NCBI GenBank assembly: GCA_026984275.1
Contig: JALSSM010000390.1
Span: 1-8,081 of the forward strand
Source: Gammaproteobacteria bacterium
GTDB taxonomy: Bacteria > Pseudomonadota > Gammaproteobacteria > CAJXQU01
Direction: 5' to 3'
DNA: 8,081 nt
The translations under genes and the position numbers were made by a program. How positions within the stretch are numbered: position 1 is the stretch's first letter; each line of letters starts with the position of its first letter. Shown here piece after piece: positions 6,698-8,081 of this stretch. The notes under the pieces are model-generated. The model was not told the DNA's origin, did no database searches, and saw nothing but the letters and a program-made list of their open reading frames with translations.

Positions 6698-6707
6698 TGA
6701 AATTTCA
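6698..6707. promoter_or_regulatory. 10-bp palindrome at the predicted arsS transcription start
   Basis: TGAAATTTCA is a perfect palindrome lying on the start site predicted from the neighbouring promoter. That is a natural position for a repressor. No ArsR-family gene is in the window, and the site is too short and AT-rich to be more than a candidate operator. Confidence 0.25.
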
Positions 6708-6733
6708 GTTTTTAGCATAGAATTCACAAACAA

Positions 6734-7687
6734 ATGCACAATACTTTCCCACTTTTGCAAGTCAGTCATTTTCCAACCATTTCCAGGCTGCCACTGGAGA
6801 CCTTGCAGGTCAATCTCGGCTATCTCTGTAATCAGACCTGTTTACATTGTCATGTGAATGCAGGGCCAAAACGAAAAGAGATCATGACGCGAGAAACAGT
6901 CGATCAAATTATTGAATTCCTGAGATCAGAAAAAATAAGCATACTGGATCTGACGGGCGGTGCCCCTGAGATGAATCCACATTTCAAAGTTCTGGTGCTC
7001 GCAGCAAAATCACTGGATATCAAGGTTATTGATCGTTGTAATCTGACTATTCTGCAGGAAACAGGTTACGAAGACATGATTGAGTTCCTGGCTGAGAATA
7101 AAGTTGAGATAGCTGCTTCATTGCCTTGCTATATGGAAGACAATGTTGATCAGCAAAGAGGCAATGGTGTCTTTATCAGCAGTATAAAGTCGTTACAGAG
7201 GTTGAATGAAGTTGGATATGGACAGGAAGGTACAGGTTTAATCCTGAACCTGGTTTATAATCCACAGGGTCCTGTTCTTCCTCCGGCTCAGGCTGAGCTT
7301 GAACCCGTGTACAAACAACATCTGAAAAACAACTACGATATTGTTTTTAATAAGCTTTTTACGATTACCAATATGCCGATCCAGCGTTTCGGGAGTACCC
7401 TTGTCAGCAAAGGCCAATTTGAAGAATACATGCAGTTGTTGCATGATAATTTTAGACAGGAAAACCTTGAAACGGTCATGTGCCGAACGATTTTAAGTGT
7501 TGACTGGCAAGGTTATGTTTACGACTGTGATTTCAATCAGATGTTAAGTATTTCAACACCAGAAGGAAAAAAACATATCAGCGAATTAAAGGCTGAAAAA
7601 CTAACAGATAAGCCTGTCGCCGTCCTTGATCATTGTTATGGCTGTACAGCCGGGCAGGGAAGTAGTTGCGGTGGTGCATTAGACTAA
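6734..7687 (+). CDS. arsS: Arsenosugar biosynthesis radical SAM protein ArsS
   Basis: The 317-residue enzyme is a radical SAM protein of the ArsS family. ArsS is associated with moving the deoxyadenosyl group of SAM onto methylated arsenic on the way to arsenosugars. The cluster motif CNQTCLHCH gives C32, C36 and C39, followed by VNAGPKR. TGGAPE (74-79) is the SAM-contacting segment. The C-terminal part (formerly DUF3641) has further cysteines: C250 (VMCRT), C265 (YDCDFNQML), and C301, C304 and C312 in HCYGCTAGQGSSCGG, probably an auxiliary cluster site. Some family members are reported to contain selenocysteine; this frame has no internal TGA, so it is a cysteine form. The ATG at 6734 gives the usual short lead (about 24 residues) before LQVN. 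No strong Shine-Dalgarno site is present. The gene is divergent from ilvD and lies 15 bp before arsM. Confidence 0.92.
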   Translation: MHNTFPLLQVSHFPTISRLPLETLQVNLGYLCNQTCLHCHVNAGPKRKEIMTRETVDQIIEFLRSEKISILDLTGGAPEMNPHFKVLVLAAKSLDIKVIDRCNLTILQETGYEDMIEFLAENKVEIAASLPCYMEDNVDQQRGNGVFISSIKSLQRLNEVGYGQEGTGLILNLVYNPQGPVLPPAQAELEPVYKQHLKNNYDIVFNKLFTITNMPIQRFGSTLVSKGQFEEYMQLLHDNFRQENLETVMCRTILSVDWQGYVYDCDFNQMLSISTPEGKKHISELKAEKLTDKPVAVLDHCYGCTAGQGSSCGGALD

Positions 7688-7692
7688 ATAAG

Positions 7693-7697
7693 AAGGA
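7693..7697 (+). promoter_or_regulatory. Shine-Dalgarno site of arsM
   Basis: AAGGA lies five bases before the ATG at 7703, in the 15-bp gap after the arsS stop. It is a much stronger signal than anything before arsS, so the methyltransferase may be translated more efficiently than the radical SAM enzyme from the same mRNA. Confidence 0.6.
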
Positions 7698-7702
7698 TTT
7701 AT

Positions 7703-8081
7703 ATGGATAAAGAAACAAGTGTACTCGAACGATATTCTGAAGGGGCTCAGGAACAACAGGCCGAGCTGTGTTGCCCGGTTGATTATGATGCCAGTTTATT
7801 AAAATTATTACCGCAGGAAATTATCGAAAAAGACTATGGTTGTGGTGATCCTTCACGTTATGTGAAGGAGGGTGATGTGGTACTCGACCTGGGATCGGGT
7901 TCAGGCAAAATCTGTTATATGGCCGCTCAACTTGTTGGTGATCAGGGTAAAGTCATTGGTGTTGATATGAATGACGATATGCTGGACCTGGCAAGAAAAT
8001 ACCAGACTGAAATGGCGGACAAGATTGGTTCTGATCGTGTGCAGTTTATTAAAGGTCAGATTCAGGATCTGGCTCTGAATC
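7703..8081 (+). CDS. arsM: Arsenosugar-type arsenite methyltransferase ArsM, N-terminal 126 residues (truncated by window edge)
   Basis: This is the start of a class I SAM-dependent methyltransferase that should methylate trivalent arsenic in the cytoplasm. The hand-translated frame is open from the ATG at 7703 to the window end. The stretch ELCCPVDYDASLL (21-33, with C23 and C24) and EIIEKDYGCGDPSRYV (39-54, with C47) are typical of the ArsM partner of ArsS and are not found in ordinary methyltransferases. The SAM-binding motif I is LDLGSGSGK (61-69) and motif II is VIGVDMNDDML (84-94). Cysteines in this family bind arsenic; which of those seen here do so is inference. It lies 15 bp downstream of arsS, in the same predicted operon. 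The catalytic C-terminal half, with any further cysteines, is outside the window. Confidence 0.9.
   Translation, partial: MDKETSVLERYSEGAQEQQAELCCPVDYDASLLKLLPQEIIEKDYGCGDPSRYVKEGDVVLDLGSGSGKICYMAAQLVGDQGKVIGVDMNDDMLDLARKYQTEMADKIGSDRVQFIKGQIQDLALN

Larger units (their letters stand above)
6643..6733. promoter_or_regulatory. Divergent ilvD/arsS intergenic control region
   Basis: This 91-bp AT-rich gap must hold the start signals for both flanking operons. The plus-strand promoter and a small palindrome are listed separately. For ilvD on the minus strand, TATAGT (complement of 6685-6690) could serve as a -10 box, but no good -35 lies at the right distance. A short inverted repeat ATTGA-A-TCAAT lies at about 6647-6657, next to the ilvD start. 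No leader peptide rich in branched-chain residues and no attenuator hairpin are visible. Confidence 0.5.

Noticed and set aside
6697..6723. Second promoter TTGAAA / TAGAAT before arsS
   Set aside because: The spacer is only about 15 bp and transcription would begin almost at the ATG, leaving no leader. The upstream TTGTAA-17-TATAAG is better.
1..8081. Search for CRISPR arrays, tRNA genes, insertion sequences and phage genes
   Set aside because: No regularly spaced repeats, cloverleaf-like sequences, transposase motifs or terminal inverted repeats were seen on reading both strands.

Overview
The window looks like chromosomal DNA of a gammaproteobacterium with balanced to slightly AT-rich base composition. 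The basis is the set of housekeeping proteins (PgpA, a GH23 lytic transglycosylase with an N-terminal DUF4124 domain, IlvD, Lhr), a sigma70-type promoter, and a hand-counted excess of GATC sites of the kind common in Dam-methylating gammaproteobacteria. The exact genus cannot be told from this stretch. There are no rRNA or tRNA genes, CRISPR arrays, insertion sequences or phage genes.

Layout. (1) Positions 1-1849, minus strand: the N-terminal 616 codons of a large Lhr-type DNA helicase, running off the left edge. (2) Positions 1864-4001, plus strand: four closely spaced genes, namely a short TrmO/TsaA-type tRNA methyltransferase, an IalB-family periplasmic protein that overlaps it by 16 bp, phosphatidylglycerophosphatase A (pgpA), and a secreted lytic transglycosylase. 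They end at a hairpin terminator at about 4024-4074. (3) Positions 4064-6642, minus strand: ilvD (branched-chain amino acid synthesis) followed by two small genes whose proteins both look like Roadblock/LC7-fold domains. The second carries two copies of an LTYRG motif in a polar tail. This operon converges on the transglycosylase gene at the shared terminator. (4) Positions 6734-8081, plus strand, divergent from ilvD behind a good sigma70 promoter: arsS (radical SAM) and the start of arsM (arsenite methyltransferase), which form an arsenosugar biosynthesis module running off the right edge.

How the genes work together. arsM and arsS form a recognisable two-step pathway: methylation of arsenite, then transfer of a deoxyadenosyl-derived group to arsenic. 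The trmO-ialB-pgpA-transglycosylase run mixes tRNA modification with envelope functions (periplasm, phospholipid, peptidoglycan) and is united mainly by spacing. The least understood part is the pair of Roadblock-like genes behind ilvD. They have no small GTPase beside them in this window and are the best candidate for something undescribed. Nearly every base is accounted for; the largest gap without a gene is the 91-bp ilvD/arsS intergenic region.
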